A DNA stretch of 64,000 nt from Chaenocephalus aceratus (Eukaryota > Chordata > Actinopteri > Perciformes > Channichthyidae): NCBI GenBank assembly GCA_023974075.1, contig CM043788.1:14790928-14854927 (forward strand), in the 5' to 3' direction. Of this stretch, positions 1 to 33,900 are shown in pieces (positions within the stretch are counted from its first letter, which is position 1; every line of letters starts with the position of its first letter). The notes beneath the pieces are model-generated. The model ran no database searches and was not told the origin of the DNA. It saw nothing but the letters and a program-made list of their open reading frames with translations. The position numbers were made by a program, and so were the translations under genes.

Positions 1-21001
<21,001 letters not shown>

Positions 21002-21361
21002 TCTAGCAGTGATATGCTCACCCTAACCCTACTGGGGGAAAGTCATCAGGGAGTTAGGCTCTCTGTGCGCTGGCCCCGGTCCCTCGGTCTCTTCGATCCA
21101 GACTGAACTCAGGCGTCAGGGAATGATCGTTTTGGAGGCTGGTGACCACACCTCTCTGTCCCTCCCCAACCACCTGAGCCAAATAACGTTTCTCCTCAGT
21201 GCCACTCCCCTCCAAACTCTGCTGGAGGCAGAGTGTGTTTGTGTTCTTGCAGTTGTGTCGTTGTGGGGACCATTTTCACTTGTGACACAAGTTGGGACAC
21301 ACTTTACAACTTATGAAATGTATGCCTTTGCATACTGTTTCTGACATATTTTGATATCTTG

Positions 21362-21397
21362 TGTGTTATTGCTTTAAGGTGTTAAAGCAATAACACA
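21362..21397. repeat. perfect 16-bp inverted repeat with 4-nt loop upstream of dsp
   Basis: Arms TGTGTTATTGCTTTAA (21362-21377) and TTAAAGCAATAACACA (21382-21397) are exact reverse complements around GGTG, about 360 bp upstream of the dsp start codon. Half of the motif (TGTTATTGCTTT) recurs directly after it. Confidence 0.85.
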
Positions 21398-22359
21398 TTA
21401 TTAGATGTTATTGCTTTCTCTCTTGTTAAGCCACAGCTGTAAATGTCAAAGGCTGTCGTTTCTACTGAGACAAGTCACACACTCACACACACTACTTAAA
21501 CACTTGCCTCCAGACATTAGGTGGGACGCAGAGTAAAAACAAGTTTGACAGCTGTTCCTGGTTGACAGCAACGTTTGTTGAATTTATTATCATAGACTGC
21601 TATCCTTTTAAATATGATAAATGGAGAAAGACACACTTGTGACAACTCCTGATTAATGCGACTAATGTCCTACTTATTTTTGTTAAGATGTATTCTGTTA
21701 TATAATGTGTTATGCACATCGTTACAGTTACAGTATCATTCAAAGATGTATTTTTTGCAGCATGTGCTTACTGAAATTGTCCAAAGTCAATTTTCTTGAA
21801 AGACATTATTCATTTTTGAATGTATCACGAATAGTGATATTCTGAGTCTGATTTTGGCAAAAAAAATCCTAAATTGCAAATACACGCAGAGTATTTCCTG
21901 ACCTTGAACAGTTGCAGAGTTTTTGTTTGATACTATATACTGTTACCTCCTAACACTGCTTACAATTAGCTGGCAGCATGGACAATCTTGAGCCAAAAGT
22001 GCTGAGATAATGTGTTTTTAAGTATGACACACACCACCATAGACTTTAGAGTCATACCACACAAGTGTGTTTGAAGCCGACGCACACTTTCATAAGCTCC
22101 CCCCTTAAATCTCAAACTCTGCAGATGCAAATCTATTTCTAATATATTTCCACAATTACTTGATGGAATGTAATGCCTTTTTTTATTTTTTTATTTTTTA
22201 AAGGAAGAGAGATAAGGCCATCCCACAATTCCATGTGACACATGCTATAGCATTCGCTGTTGCATAGTTATTTAGCGTAGTGTAAGTGCAGTCAGATTCT
22301 TTTAGGACCGGTTGTTTTTTTCGGCCCAAAATATTTCCATTAGGGGAACGCGCTGCAGT

Positions 22360-22520
22360 TTAAATAACGGTGCACATCAAAACACACATAAAGATGAAGT
22401 GTTGACAACACATGCGCAGCATTTATTAAAAGCAATGCATAAACAAAATGCCACAAATACAAAACGCTACAAATACAAAACACTGCAAGAAGCTCAAAAC
22501 ACAACGGAAACAGAAGTGTT
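22360..22520. repeat. partial relative of the 27559 element
   Basis: It shares ACAACACATGCGCAGCAT and CATAAACAAAATGCCACAAA with minor changes. No second end seen. Confidence 0.45.
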
Positions 22521-23855
22521 TGGGGCCGCTGAAGCATGTTTGCAACTGTTAGCCACCGTACTGTGCAGTCCACTGGCACATCATTATGAAAATCATCATA
22601 CGAATGAGAACGTGTTTGCTTGAGCCAAGACCTTACAGTTCAAGGACCATCTCCCTACACCATCTTACCAAATAAACCCACCAGCAACTGAGGAATGTAG
22701 CGTGCGTGTGTGTGTTTGTTATTGTGTGGGATTTGGAGTTATGTGAATCAGCATGCAAGAGGGAAAGTATGAGAGAGAGGAGAAGCGGGGGCAGATAGGG
22801 TTATGGTACGGTTCATCATTTATTGCCAACACTTGTTTGCCATTCCCATAATTGCAGACCTGTTGTGGATGACTTGTTGCTGAGGAATTGTTTACCATAA
22901 TATCCTGGCAATGAAACCAGCAGCTCTGCACTTTTATTACAGCTTTTGTACTCGATATGAGTGATTCATGCAGACAATAAACTGATCCAACATGTGGTCC
23001 CACCTTCACATCGTTGTTTCCCCCGTGGCAGATGACAGTCAAGAACACGCCTTTACATAACATACCTGTACATAAACTCACACTGATACACACCTTTCAC
23101 CAAAACCGCATCACACCCCTGGTCTTCCCTTTTTTAAAGCTACACTTAGTTCCCTAATTTGCTTCTCTGGGATTTCTGGTTGCAGAAGATAGTATTGAAC
23201 CATTATGACGTGAATGAGCAGGATTTAGTAGGTTTGTTTCACTACAGGGGAGGGGACACACTAAGTTAAGACAGAAGAAGAAGAAGATAGTTACAGTGTT
23301 GTGCAATCTGATGCAAAAAAGCCTTCAAAATCGTTTTAATGAAAAGCATTTACTAAATGTAGTTTTTTTTATCCTCTGCTTGAATGCATTTCATATTTTA
23401 GGGTGTGTATCTGAGGCGTTCCCTGATACCCCACCCTCTCACATTGCCGTTCATTCCTGATCTCTGCAGACACGATGAGGCTTGCACATTTATATAGGTT
23501 TGTCAAAGATTGTTGTGTGATGGTGCGTTTGTGCAGCAAATCCAAAAACAGGTACATTACATTGAATCTAGATTATGTCCAAGACAAGGCACCTCCTCTA
23601 AATCTTGTTTCTGAGAAAGTTATCTTCCCATCGGAAGTTCCTAAGCTTTGTAATGTTTGGCACCTTTATTTCACTTTCAAGTGATTCGGAATCCGGCTGC
23701 AAGATTAATGTCAATAAGACCTTTTTAGAAAACATAAGAATTCCCACGATATTTACTCTAAAGCAACACTTAATTCTTAGGTTTTACTGAAAAGTTCAAA
23801 TAATTATTCAAATATAAGTATTTATTTTAACAGGACAGCAAATATATTAAATTAA

Positions 23856-24214
23856 AGGTGGGGTAGGTAAGTTTCAGAAACCGGCTCGAGATACACTTTT
23901 TGTTATAGTCCATGGAATGCTCTTAACATCCCGATAGCAATGAATATCTTAAGTGCTTTGACAAAAAATCCATAACAAAATTTCATCTGTAGAAGCCGTA
24001 ATACTGTAAAAAGTACAACCAATCCGATTGGATGGCCTACCTGCCTGTCAGCCTTCCATCGGGGCACAAACTTATCTCGTGCCCTCATTGGTCATGTGTG
24101 CGTTCGTGTGTGTTGGAGGAGGGGCTATGTAAGGAAGTGGCAGATTTTCTCCGGTTGTGTATTTTCAAATTCTAGCGATCTCGAGCCGGTTTCTCAAACT
24201 TACCTACCCCACCT
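23856..24214. mobile_element. TTAA-flanked MITE (AGGTGGGGTAGGTAAG family), copy 1
   Basis: Ends AGGTGGGGTAGGTAAGTTT and the inverted AAACTTACCTACCCCACCT, flanked by TTAA at 23852-23855 and 24215-24218. It is 359 bp, non-coding. A second, inverted copy of 360 bp is at 39996-40355. Confidence 0.8.
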
Positions 24215-24218
24215 TTAA

Positions 24219-24499
24219 AGGGGCCCTATTATACTCATTTTCAGGTTCAGATTTGTATTATGTGTCACAGTATGTGACATCAAAAAGGGATATGTTGAAC
24301 TTTTTTTTACGATTGGTTTGCTCAGGCTGTTGTAATTGGTAAACAGTTGAAGCGCCAGCCAATAGAAGCGCGAGTGTTACAGAGTGATGTCACTAGGAGG
24401 TAACTTTGGGAACTCAGCTTTTGCAGACCATTTACATGCACACAAACCTATATAACACACTACAGTAAGGGGGGAAATTCAAAATGCATAATAGGACCT
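24219..24499. mobile_element. TTAA-type MITE (GGGCCCTATTAT family), abutting copy
   Basis: It starts AGGGGCCCTATTATACTCAT directly after the TTAA that ends the previous element and finishes near GCATAATAGGACC at 24498. It shares the internal GCAGACCATTTACATGCACA and ATAACACACTACAG segments with the copy at 13362. Confidence 0.65.
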
Positions 24500-24770
24500 T
24501 ACGCATTAGAAAAATACCTAGATATTTGATTAAAGTATAAACAGCAATACCACAGTTATGATGAGGATTGTATTTGTTTAGTTTGTTTTACTCTAAAAGA
24601 AGCGAAGGGAGACATTTGTAAAATCACTATTATTATTGTTATTTTTTTTTTTTTTTTTCTTTCCAAGGAAATGGGGAATCAGAAAATAAGCTGTATGTGA
24701 TGGTTGATATGAAAGTCACTGTTTGAAGGAAAATTGACGCCGTACACGATTTGTATCATTGTCTTGTAAT

Positions 24771-24875
24771 GTACTGTTGAATGTCATGTGTTATGTTATT
24801 TGTGGACCCCAGGAAGATTAGCTGTTGTTATGCAGCAGCTAATGGGGATCCTAATAAACTAATAAACTAAACTAA
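24771..24875 (+). mobile_element. LINE 3' tail fragment
   Basis: It contains the phrase TGGACCCCAGGAAGATTAGC, a GCAGCAGCTAATGGGGATCC segment and an AATAAA-rich end, a 3' untranslated tail common in fish non-LTR retrotransposons. No coding part remains. Confidence 0.55.
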
Positions 24876-25329
24876 TAACAGTGTAAACATATTTCAAGAT
24901 AAGTAAAAGTCCTGCATTAAAAAGTACCAGAATTAAGTTAAATACCAAACATCAAAATAACAAATGATGAATTAATATGTACATCACTTAGATGTCGCAG
25001 CTGGTAACGATTACTTTACACAGTGCTAGTTTTTGTAATCCCCCAGTTTGTAACAATATTACAAAGTAACACAAAATATAAAGTATTGCACTCCTGTGGC
25101 TTTTTGAGCCGTTATGACCTTTTGGATTGAATTTCACAAGTTTCCCGCCCTTCAATCACTTCCAACTACACTTTATCCCATAGGGGAGCTGAGAGGAGCT
25201 CCTGGGCGAGAACAAGCTCCACACCCACGGACACACCCACGATCGGCTCGCTCGATCAAGGGAGGAGTGCCTTTATTAATCCTACTATCAAAGGATTCCC
25301 CTTATTGACTCTCTCTCTCTCTTTCTCAC

Positions 25330-25351
25330 ACACACACAGAAACACACACAG

Positions 25352-25422
<71 letters not shown>
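25330..25422. repeat. (CA)n microsatellite
   Basis: Long CA array, imperfect at its left end (CAGAAACACACACAGAAA). Confidence 0.95.
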
Positions 25423-25424
<2 letters not shown>

Positions 25425-26822
25425 ACACACATGCACCCACACGTTATCAGTGCTGTGCTGACTCAGGCATCCTCGCTGCATGTACAAACAGCTCATTTTC
25501 TTTTTCTTTGACACTCTATTAGAGGAGGAACCGTTTAATTGTTTTGTCTAGTGTTCCTCTGTCTGAAGGGTTGTCTCATCTTGTCAGGTCCTTGTCCTGA
25601 ACAATGTAGCTACAGTACGTGTGTGTCGAGGGAAAGTTTTCAGTCATTAAGTGAAAGGATTAAAAGTGGTTGTGACTCACGATGAGATGAGCCGGAGTTC
25701 AGGGTGTGGCTGTTTGTCAAGCATTGTTCTCCGTATTGAGAGGAGACAGGGAACATGGAGAAGACTAAATGTCATTATTTGATTGAAACCTGCATACCAT
25801 GGACACAGTGTCCTAGTTTTTAACGACAGTGTGAACAAGTCAAAAAATAACACACACTTGATTGGCATAGTTCACACTTCAAAGCAAAACGAATGCCAAA
25901 TATCTGTTATGCTTGTTGATGGAGGAGAGCACATAACAGGCTCAAAGCAGAGCCGGTTATACCCTGGCGTGGGTGCGGCCTCAACGTGTCTTCTCTGCTC
26001 CACGCCCTAGGGGTTAATGGCATGCGAGATACAAATCCATGCCTGTACCTGTACGAACAGCTGGTGCAGAGGACAGGTGCAAATATAGGACATTATGCCC
26101 ATAAACAAGGAATACTATATCGGCAGGCTTGAAATAATGTCTACACAAAGGTTGTGTGTCTAGTCAAGTTCAGATTGCCACTTAAGTCCTGTAGGATGAC
26201 TTATCCTCTTTTAAGAACATCATTTCTTATCTACACAGCTTTAGCTTTCAACAAAACAAGTTGGCAACAATGCAAAGTAACTACAACTCCGAAAATACCA
26301 TTGCAAAAACTCAATATATTCAAACGACATCTTCTTAATTGCTCTGTGCTAATGTGTGGTGCGTGCTCATGGCGAGGAGAAACCAAAAGAGAGGGAACGA
26401 TTAATTAGGCTCCGAGCTTAATGAGTTTGGTTATTTTGACTCGTTTGGAACTGGATTCAAAATCCGAGCGGCTGTTGGAGCCAAAACCCAGCAAGGGGAG
26501 GCTGAGCCAGGAGGGAACGGGAAAGGAATTCAAATTTGCTTCAAATAAATCATAAGAAGGAGAAAAACAACCTAAACAATACACAACAAGTCCTTGCAGC
26601 TACAAAGATACCATTGATTGGCAACACATGGCAGAAGCTACTGAACAAGTGCAAAGTGTTCTTTACTGTATATGTGACTCATTTGGTTTTATTTAAATAC
26701 ATTTGGCTGTGTAATCATAATTTGTTGGACATAGAAAATATTTGCACAAACTTTAAATGTTCTGATACTAACTCTGCTGTGGAGGTTAGGGTGGAGCTGA
26801 GAATATGGCAACCAGAAACCAA

Positions 26823-26823
<1 letters not shown>

Positions 26824-26910
<87 letters not shown>
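26824..26910. repeat. (CA)n microsatellite
   Basis: About 42 CA units. A separate GT array follows at 26979-27016, giving an inverted pair of dinucleotide repeats. Confidence 0.95.
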
Positions 26911-26912
<2 letters not shown>

Positions 26913-26974
26913 AGGGCTTAACAAGCGTGGATTTTAATAAAGCACCCTCATAGGGAGTGAGAAGAGAAAGATAT

Positions 26975-26978
<4 letters not shown>

Positions 26979-27016
<38 letters not shown>
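26979..27016. repeat. (GT)n microsatellite
   Basis: About 18 GT units. Confidence 0.9.
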
Positions 27017-27018
<2 letters not shown>

Positions 27019-27558
27019 ACAGAGACAGAGAATAAGCTTCTGAGAAATACCAGACTCATTCATGCCGGAGGGAATTTGCATCAAAGGTGAAAGAAGTGAC
27101 TGTGCAGGTAACATGAGCACTGAGAGGAGCTCTGTGCTCAGTTTCAACATGCATGCTACACGCATCTCCCACCTGTCTTTAATAGCATGCTTATATTAAA
27201 CCTACGTACAACCAGGATGCTGTTTTATAGAATATCTCACACATATAGAATAATGCGTGTACTTTGTGCAGCGCTGTCTTCTTGATGCCGGCCGACAGGA
27301 GACAGGCTGTTGTGGCTCAGTGATCCTGTGCAGCAGGGTGACATGGATATGCCTCCTGGGGGTGCAGAGACAGAGCCAGGGAGGGGGTGAATGGGAGGGA
27401 GGGGCTTTTCGTCAGTGCGTCACATGACACCTGAACCCATCTGGGTCACTGGTCTCATGGAGACAGACAACGCTGCTCCACCTGATTGTGTACAGAGGAA
27501 ACCCTTCACTCCAGGCCTGTGATTGGAGCAGGTTGTACGGTGGCCGGCAGGTGCAAAA

Positions 27559-28075
27559 GAGTTACAACAGCCCAAAACACTTCAATTAGAGTTAAAAACA
27601 ATGCTAATTAGCCAAAACACATGCAAATGAAGAAGGAACTCTACCAATTTGACCACACATGCGCAGGATTAACTAAAACTGCTGCATAAACGAAACGCTA
27701 CAAATATAAAACGCTGCAACATTAGGACATTGAAAAGTGATGCACACCAGCTGTCACAGGATACAGACCGAAAATGTCAGTTTTATTGGCTAGTTTTAAC
27801 CATGCGATGGCATGATTACTTCCTATATTATTACAGATCTACTGTAAGCTAGCTGGCTAAGGTAGGTAACTTAATTATTCAAATATTCTGAAAAAACACT
27901 GAATTATGCAGCATTTTTTTTTGTAGCGTTTTGCTTATGCAGCGCTTTTAGTTGATGCTGCGCATGTGTTGTCAAGTTGGGGAGGATTTTCTTAACCTGC
28001 ATGTGTTTTGCATAGTTTTTGAAAGTGCAGCCCGTTTCTCCTTGTGGAATTGTTTTGGGCAATTGTAGCGAGTTC
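27559..28075. mobile_element. MITE-like element with long inverted repeats
   Basis: About 150 bp at the left end (CCCAAAACA, then ACATGCGCAG, then CTGCATAAACGAAACGCTAC) is inversely repeated at the right end (GTAGCGTTTTGCTTATGCAG, CTGCGCATGTGTTGTCAAG, TTGTTTTGGGCAATTGTAGC). The target duplication is unclear; GAGTT occurs outside both ends. Confidence 0.55.
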
Positions 28076-29399
28076 TCACACAGTAATAATATGCTACTTA
28101 TCTGTTTTCAAAAGTATGGTTGAATGCATCTTACCATAACTTTGTGTGATTCCACTTTTCTCTATATTTAAACCATTAGGTCCATTTCAGTTGTAACGCT
28201 TGGCTGAGGATTAAGGCTGTAATTAATTCGTAATTGACAAGTTTATTTATCTCTCTGCAGAGTCTACAGTTAATGAGTGACTATTAACAGTTAATTTGTG
28301 CTAAACCCTACATTTAAATGTTCCTAATGGGGATACAATGACCAGCAGGAAATGTTTTTATCTTCACATCTAACTATTGGAAAGAAAGCCAATAAGCATG
28401 TTTTTTCTAAGATGTTGAACAATTAGACAGCTATGTGAAGCAACTAACCATCAATAAATCCTTTTATCGTTCATTTTTGATGTATTAGTTAAATTACCAT
28501 TCACTAATTAAAATGAAAGATTGCCAGCAGTGAAATTCTGTTTATTTACATCGAATTGAATTAGCTTTTATTTAACTTCTTTTGTGTTTTTGTTTGTGTG
28601 GAGGGGGGGCACATTTTGTTTGAAGCCCTGAGGGTTCCTGAGCCAGCTCTGGTATGTGCAATAGATTGGGTGTGGTTGGAACGGTAACAGATGACACACA
28701 CGAACACAGCATGTTCCTCCTACATGTCAAACCCTAATTCATCTCCGAGGACAATGAGGAAGGAGATGAGAGATGAGCACACATGTACCTCTCTGCTACA
28801 CCGTCAGCCCCTAAACCAGCTATGTGTCATTCAGGTGCATCGGGATTAAACTGTTATCAGGTAAACACACACAGACATGCACAAACAAACACACAGCACA
28901 CACACACTTGGCTGCAGGGAGAACATGTGTCACTCTTGCATCTCAAGGTCACTCTCCCTCAGTCCTTTGGGAGCAGCTGCAGCCACAACAACACTAATAC
29001 TACACTACACTCAATATTTACATCCGTTTAAAGACATTTCTATCTAATTTGTTTGCTTTTCTGCACCTTCAACAATCTGTGTGGCCTATGGTTTATGTTC
29101 TGTGTGGTTAATGCTGTCATCTGATAATAAAGGCAAACACAATTACAAGGGGGTCTATTATGATCGTTTGACGCCCCCTTGCGGCTATCAGTTGGCACTC
29201 CATCCAAAATAACTGACATCCTCCTACTGTCTCCTCAAACCAGTACCTAATAGGCCTATTCATATGACGGTTATGAAAGAAAATATGACAAAAAACCTCA
29301 GTGGGACGGTTAGCAAACGCATCACCACGAACCGCCTTGTAAAAAAAAAATCTGCAGCAATATGCTTGCTTTTCAAATGTGATCTTCAATCATCCTGTG

Positions 29400-30250
29400 T
29401 CGAATGTCGATGTGAATGACTGAATCATAACAAGCTTAATATTTAGTGGAGTTGGCAGAGGCTGCACAAAGGGGATCATTGTTGACTGCAGATGCCCGTC
29501 AGTGGTGCAGTCGCCCTTTGAAAGCTCTCCAATCGCAGCGCATAGCGCGACCGAGGGAGGGCGGGGCTTGCCTGCCTCTCCCAGCCCCTCTTCAGCACCC
29601 TGTTCCATTGACAAGACGGCGACACACCGAGCAGCGTAGTCCACCGTGTCTCTGGACTCAGCACCGTTACAGTGGACCGGGGATGACTTGGAGCTCGGAT
29701 ATTCTGCACTTGAGGAACTAAGTGATGCACACATCCAGGAGGTCCCCGTTTGGGCAGGTATGAGACCTGTGGCGCTCATGGAAGAAGGAGCAGCAGATGT
29801 TTAGTGGACCCAAGGGTGGCTCCATATTCCACTTCTACACAACCAGCAGGCCTGGCCCAGTTGAGCTGCACATGGATAGATCCCGCTTTAGGAGCTGAAC
29901 TCATGGAATACAAAGCCCGTGCTGGTGAGCATGCATGCCTGTCCGAGCCCTCTCCTCTGCGGGAGCCTCTCCTCCTGACACCGCTTCTGCACTCGGACAT
30001 CCCCTGGTCGCTTCAAGCACCCTTACCATGAGGACCTCTGTTCGGTGATTTGGTGCCTCTGCACGCCTGCACGGATCAGAGACCGTACTATTTTTGGATC
30101 GTGATTTTGTTGGCTACACACAGGATTTATCTGCGCTGAGGGCTTCCTTTGTGTCAAAGGGTTTAACGCAGAGTGCGCGGACGGCGGCAGAGCGGGGGCT
30201 TTGCTTCACCCGCTGTTGCGCACAGCTGCTGTCTTTGTGGCCGGGCCGTG
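29400..30250 (+). promoter_or_regulatory. GC-rich 5' flank or 5' UTR of slc22a23
   Basis: GC and CpG content rises sharply here compared with the AT-rich spacer, as in a CpG-island promoter or 5' leader. I cannot place a transcription start. Short overlapping reading frames look like chance frames. Confidence 0.5.
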
Positions 30251-30679
30251 ATGGCAGCCGGACGGCTGGAGGCGCAGGACCACCCGCCCGAGAACGGCTT
30301 CACCCCGCTAGAGCACCCGGTACCCCGGCTGCTGCCTCACATCGACGGCTCGGTACTACCGTCCCTGGGGGGCTTCGGGAAGCATCAGAAGCAGCTCGTG
30401 GTCCTGACCTGGATCCCGGCATTGTTCATCGGCTTTAGCCAGTTTTCGGATTATTTCCTCCTGGCTCAGCCCCATGTCACGTGCTTGCAACCTCTCACCA
30501 ACGAGACCAACTGGACCGCGGGACCCCCGCCGGTCACCGTCCCCGGTGGCGCGCCCGCGTGGCAACTCAAGGGCAACGGCACTGGGGAGGGACTGGGCGA
30601 CAGCAACGGTATGCTGTGCGCGTGCAAGGAGTGGAGGCTCGAGCTGCAGACGGGACTTAGCCAGAATGTGGTTACCAAG
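30251..30679 (+). CDS. slc22a23: slc22a23 exon 1
   Basis: Starts at ATGGCAGCCGGACGG; an in-frame ATG at 30173 is less likely because the intervening residues do not resemble the family. It encodes DGSVLPSLGGFGKHQKQLVV and ends QNVVTK at AAG|GTAACG. Confidence 0.9.
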
Positions 30680-30823
30680 GTAACGACTGAGATAGAGCCA
30701 CAGTGTTATCTGGCAGAGAAGACAGCTCTCTGCTCTTCATCATCATCTTCATCACTGCCACTCAGTTCACAGCAGAGGCTGATGCACCAACAGCTTATTG
30801 ACAAGTTACCCACTGACCTCAGT

Positions 30824-30904
<81 letters not shown>

Positions 30905-33900
30905 TGGCTGGGTGATTTGGTTGAAATTAGTATCACGTTATGTATTACACTATTTTCAACATTTCAACATCACAATATGGGAAACTATAACCGAAATACA
31001 CGTAGAAATCCAACTCCTGTTAAGTGCAATGCACAGGGTTACATTTGTACGCATTGCATTACATATAGCACTTCAATTGTGCAAGGCTGGATTAGCAACT
31101 TGGCAAGGTGGGCGACTGTCCACAGCCAGAGAACCAGGAGTGTGTGTTTTCTTTCTTGACTAGTGAATGTTAGTAAAAAAAACCTGACATTTATAATGGC
31201 ATTGAAAGGAACCATCTTTAATGTGGCCAACCAATCTAAGGATCAGTGCATCTTTGCTCAGAACTCCAGGAACCCTGATAGCTCCAAATGTAGCTGGTTT
31301 GTGTTAACTGAGTTTAAAGCACTGACATAATAATGTTGCAAATGTATTATCTTTTCAATTTACACACGGCATCTATTGCACGTCTGTCCGTCCTGGGAGA
31401 GGGATCCCTCCTCTGTTGCTCTCCCTGAGGTTTCTCCCATTTTTCCCTTTAAACTGGGTTTTCTTCGGAAGTTTTTCCTTGTACGATGTGAGGGTCTAAG
31501 GACAGAGGGTGTCGTATTGTCATACTGATATTCTGTACACACTGTGAAGACCACTGAGACAAATGTAACATTTGTGATATTGGGCTATATAAATAAACAT
31601 TGATTGATTGATTGATTGATTGATAATAAGGGTCTTCATGCCCTATAACCAAAGTACATTCATGTTTTAAAAAGAGTCCCTGTGTCAAAATCCAGTTTAT
31701 AAACCTTTATTATTTCAAATGTTTGCTAATGTGGCATATACACAGTAGAGAAACCGTAGAGAGGGGAGCCCCCTGAAGCCCTAGCAGGTTAATATTTCCA
31801 TCGGCATGTAAAAAAATGAGATTTGATGAGATTTTACCAATGCTGATTCCATTATCCTTTTAAAAAAAATAGGATTCCTGATAAATTGTTTGTTTAAAAT
31901 AGATTACATGCAGGTCTGTTACGGTCAATTTACTTGTATTTCTTAATCTTTAACAGAACGTAGCAGCGCTCCTGGGTTGAGGAGGGGGTGCAGTACTCGC
32001 CTGTAGACTATCAATAACATGACATTGATGCCCTTTTGACCAATGTTTCCAAATATTAATAATCACTTTAATGAAATATACATTTTGTAAATATTACAAC
32101 TTGCACTGTTGTTATCTACTTTTGTTAAATGCAGCTGTGCTTTTGTGCATTCTTTCCATGTGCCTTTACTCCACTCCTAAACAAACTGAAACAGGATACA
32201 GGGGGTGAATGGCGTTACTACGTTGCTCAACTGTTGGAAAGCATCGATAAGAGCCCTCGCTAGTTACAGAAGCAAGCGATTATAAACAACCTGTAAACAA
32301 ATACCAGCCCAAGTGTAAGATGTACACTTTTTAAGAACACAGTATGTGTAAAGATAAAAAACGTTATGGTCATCACTTTAGGTGACTATTCTACAGAGGG
32401 TTGTTGAGTGATCACGCAGCCTGTGTGCATGACTGCTATCTGTTGTCTCAGATAACACTAGTGCTAATAGCCCGTACTTAATAAACCCATACTGGCTGAG
32501 TTCTCCACATCACCACCGGCCATTTCACAACAAAAACCATCAGTCATATCCAATAATCATCTCCTCCTTTGCTCCCCTGCTCAGTGGGAAGCTCAGCTTG
32601 AGTTGTGTAACTCCCTGTTAAACACCAACACTATTTTACACACAGCTGAATCGCTCTGCTGTGCTCTTACTGATGCTCTCGGGGTCGTAAACATGGAGCA
32701 CACATCGTGCTTCCACATGTGTCTGAGTTTCAGAGCCTGAGAACTGTGGCGGTGTGTTCACTGACCCATGTGCTTTAAAGGCAAGAGTGCAAAGCCATTG
32801 ATTTGTGTTATTATAGACATGTGCCCACATTCACAAACCAGCTGCTCTTTCTCCCTCTCACGCGCTTGCTTCTTTATTTCAAGATACACATTTGAATATT
32901 CCAAAAGCAGCACGTTTGCACACTTATCAACATTCATGAATTATCAAAGCACTGAGTCAGAGAGTTCGACAGACTCGAAAAGAAAAGCCCACATGTCTTT
33001 GTTTTCCTGTGCTCCGATGGTGATGTTTAATTCCCTTTTATCAGGTTGTGGGTGGTTTTCTCTGACAAGTTGCCTAACGTTCCTCTCTCTCTGTGTGTGT
33101 CTCTTGTTTCAGTGGAACCTGGTGTGTGACTCAGCCTGGAAGGTGCACATTGCCAAGTTCTCTTTGCTGGTGGGCTCCATATTTGGCTACCTAGTGATGG
33201 GTGTCATGGCTGACTGGTAAGCTGCCTTTTTATGTATTTTGTGTGCCTCTATACAGCGTCTGATAGTTAACCTTAAACCCCCATTCAACTGAATTACAGA
33301 AGAGAAAAAAGCTCACTTACATTTACTGGTATTTATCGCCCTTGCAGATAGCTTGTTTTATTTACGTAGGTTTTGACATTTTAGATTAATACTTTCATAA
33401 CAAAACAATGGTGGTGAATGAGGTTTTGTTATGCGCTATACTAAAAGTTAACAACCCTAGCTTGTCCGTGATGCTGTCTTTTGCTACAGTGGTCCGTAGA
33501 GCTAAATGCTAACATTAGCATTCTAACAATAACAGTTATAACAGGTTTTCCATGTTCACCATATTGTCATCAGTTTAGCAAGTGTTTGTTCATAAAAGAA
33601 GGTATTAGTCAAATGAAAACCTCTACCTGATGATAGTGGTGCTAGATTTAAAATATAGTGCCACCCCTAAAGACACGTAATGTTGCTACTAGTGTGGCCA
33701 CAAAATGGCAATAGCAACAATAGACCTCATGCAAAAAAGTGTATTCTTATACTAAACCTTCTTTCCCTTACATATTAAAATCTTACTTATCAATTCGTCT
33801 TCTCCAAAGTTGTCACTATCAACAGGAAACATTTATTTGTTAGAAAAATGTATGAAAGAAACATCCAAGAGTTACCAGAATATTGTCTTCAGACATGTTG

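Larger units (their letters stand above)
21400..29400. other. intergenic spacer between divergent dsp and slc22a23
   Basis: No convincing coding exon seen. It holds MITE copies at 23856-24499, a LINE tail at 24771-24875, CA/GT microsatellites, and an element with long inverted repeats at 27559-28075. Both genes read outward, so promoters should lie at its two ends. Confidence 0.6.

Noticed and set aside
26536..27165. 125- and 158-residue open frames over CA repeats
   Set aside because: They are open only because dinucleotide repeats lack stops.
29390..30031. Open frames on both strands upstream of slc22a23
   Set aside because: High GC content makes stops rare; no domain, no splice structure, and the strands contradict each other.
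30173..31159. 328-residue open frame continuing from slc22a23 exon 1 through its donor
   Set aside because: It runs into intron 1 and a GT repeat; protein similarity stops exactly at AAG|GTAACG and resumes at 33113.
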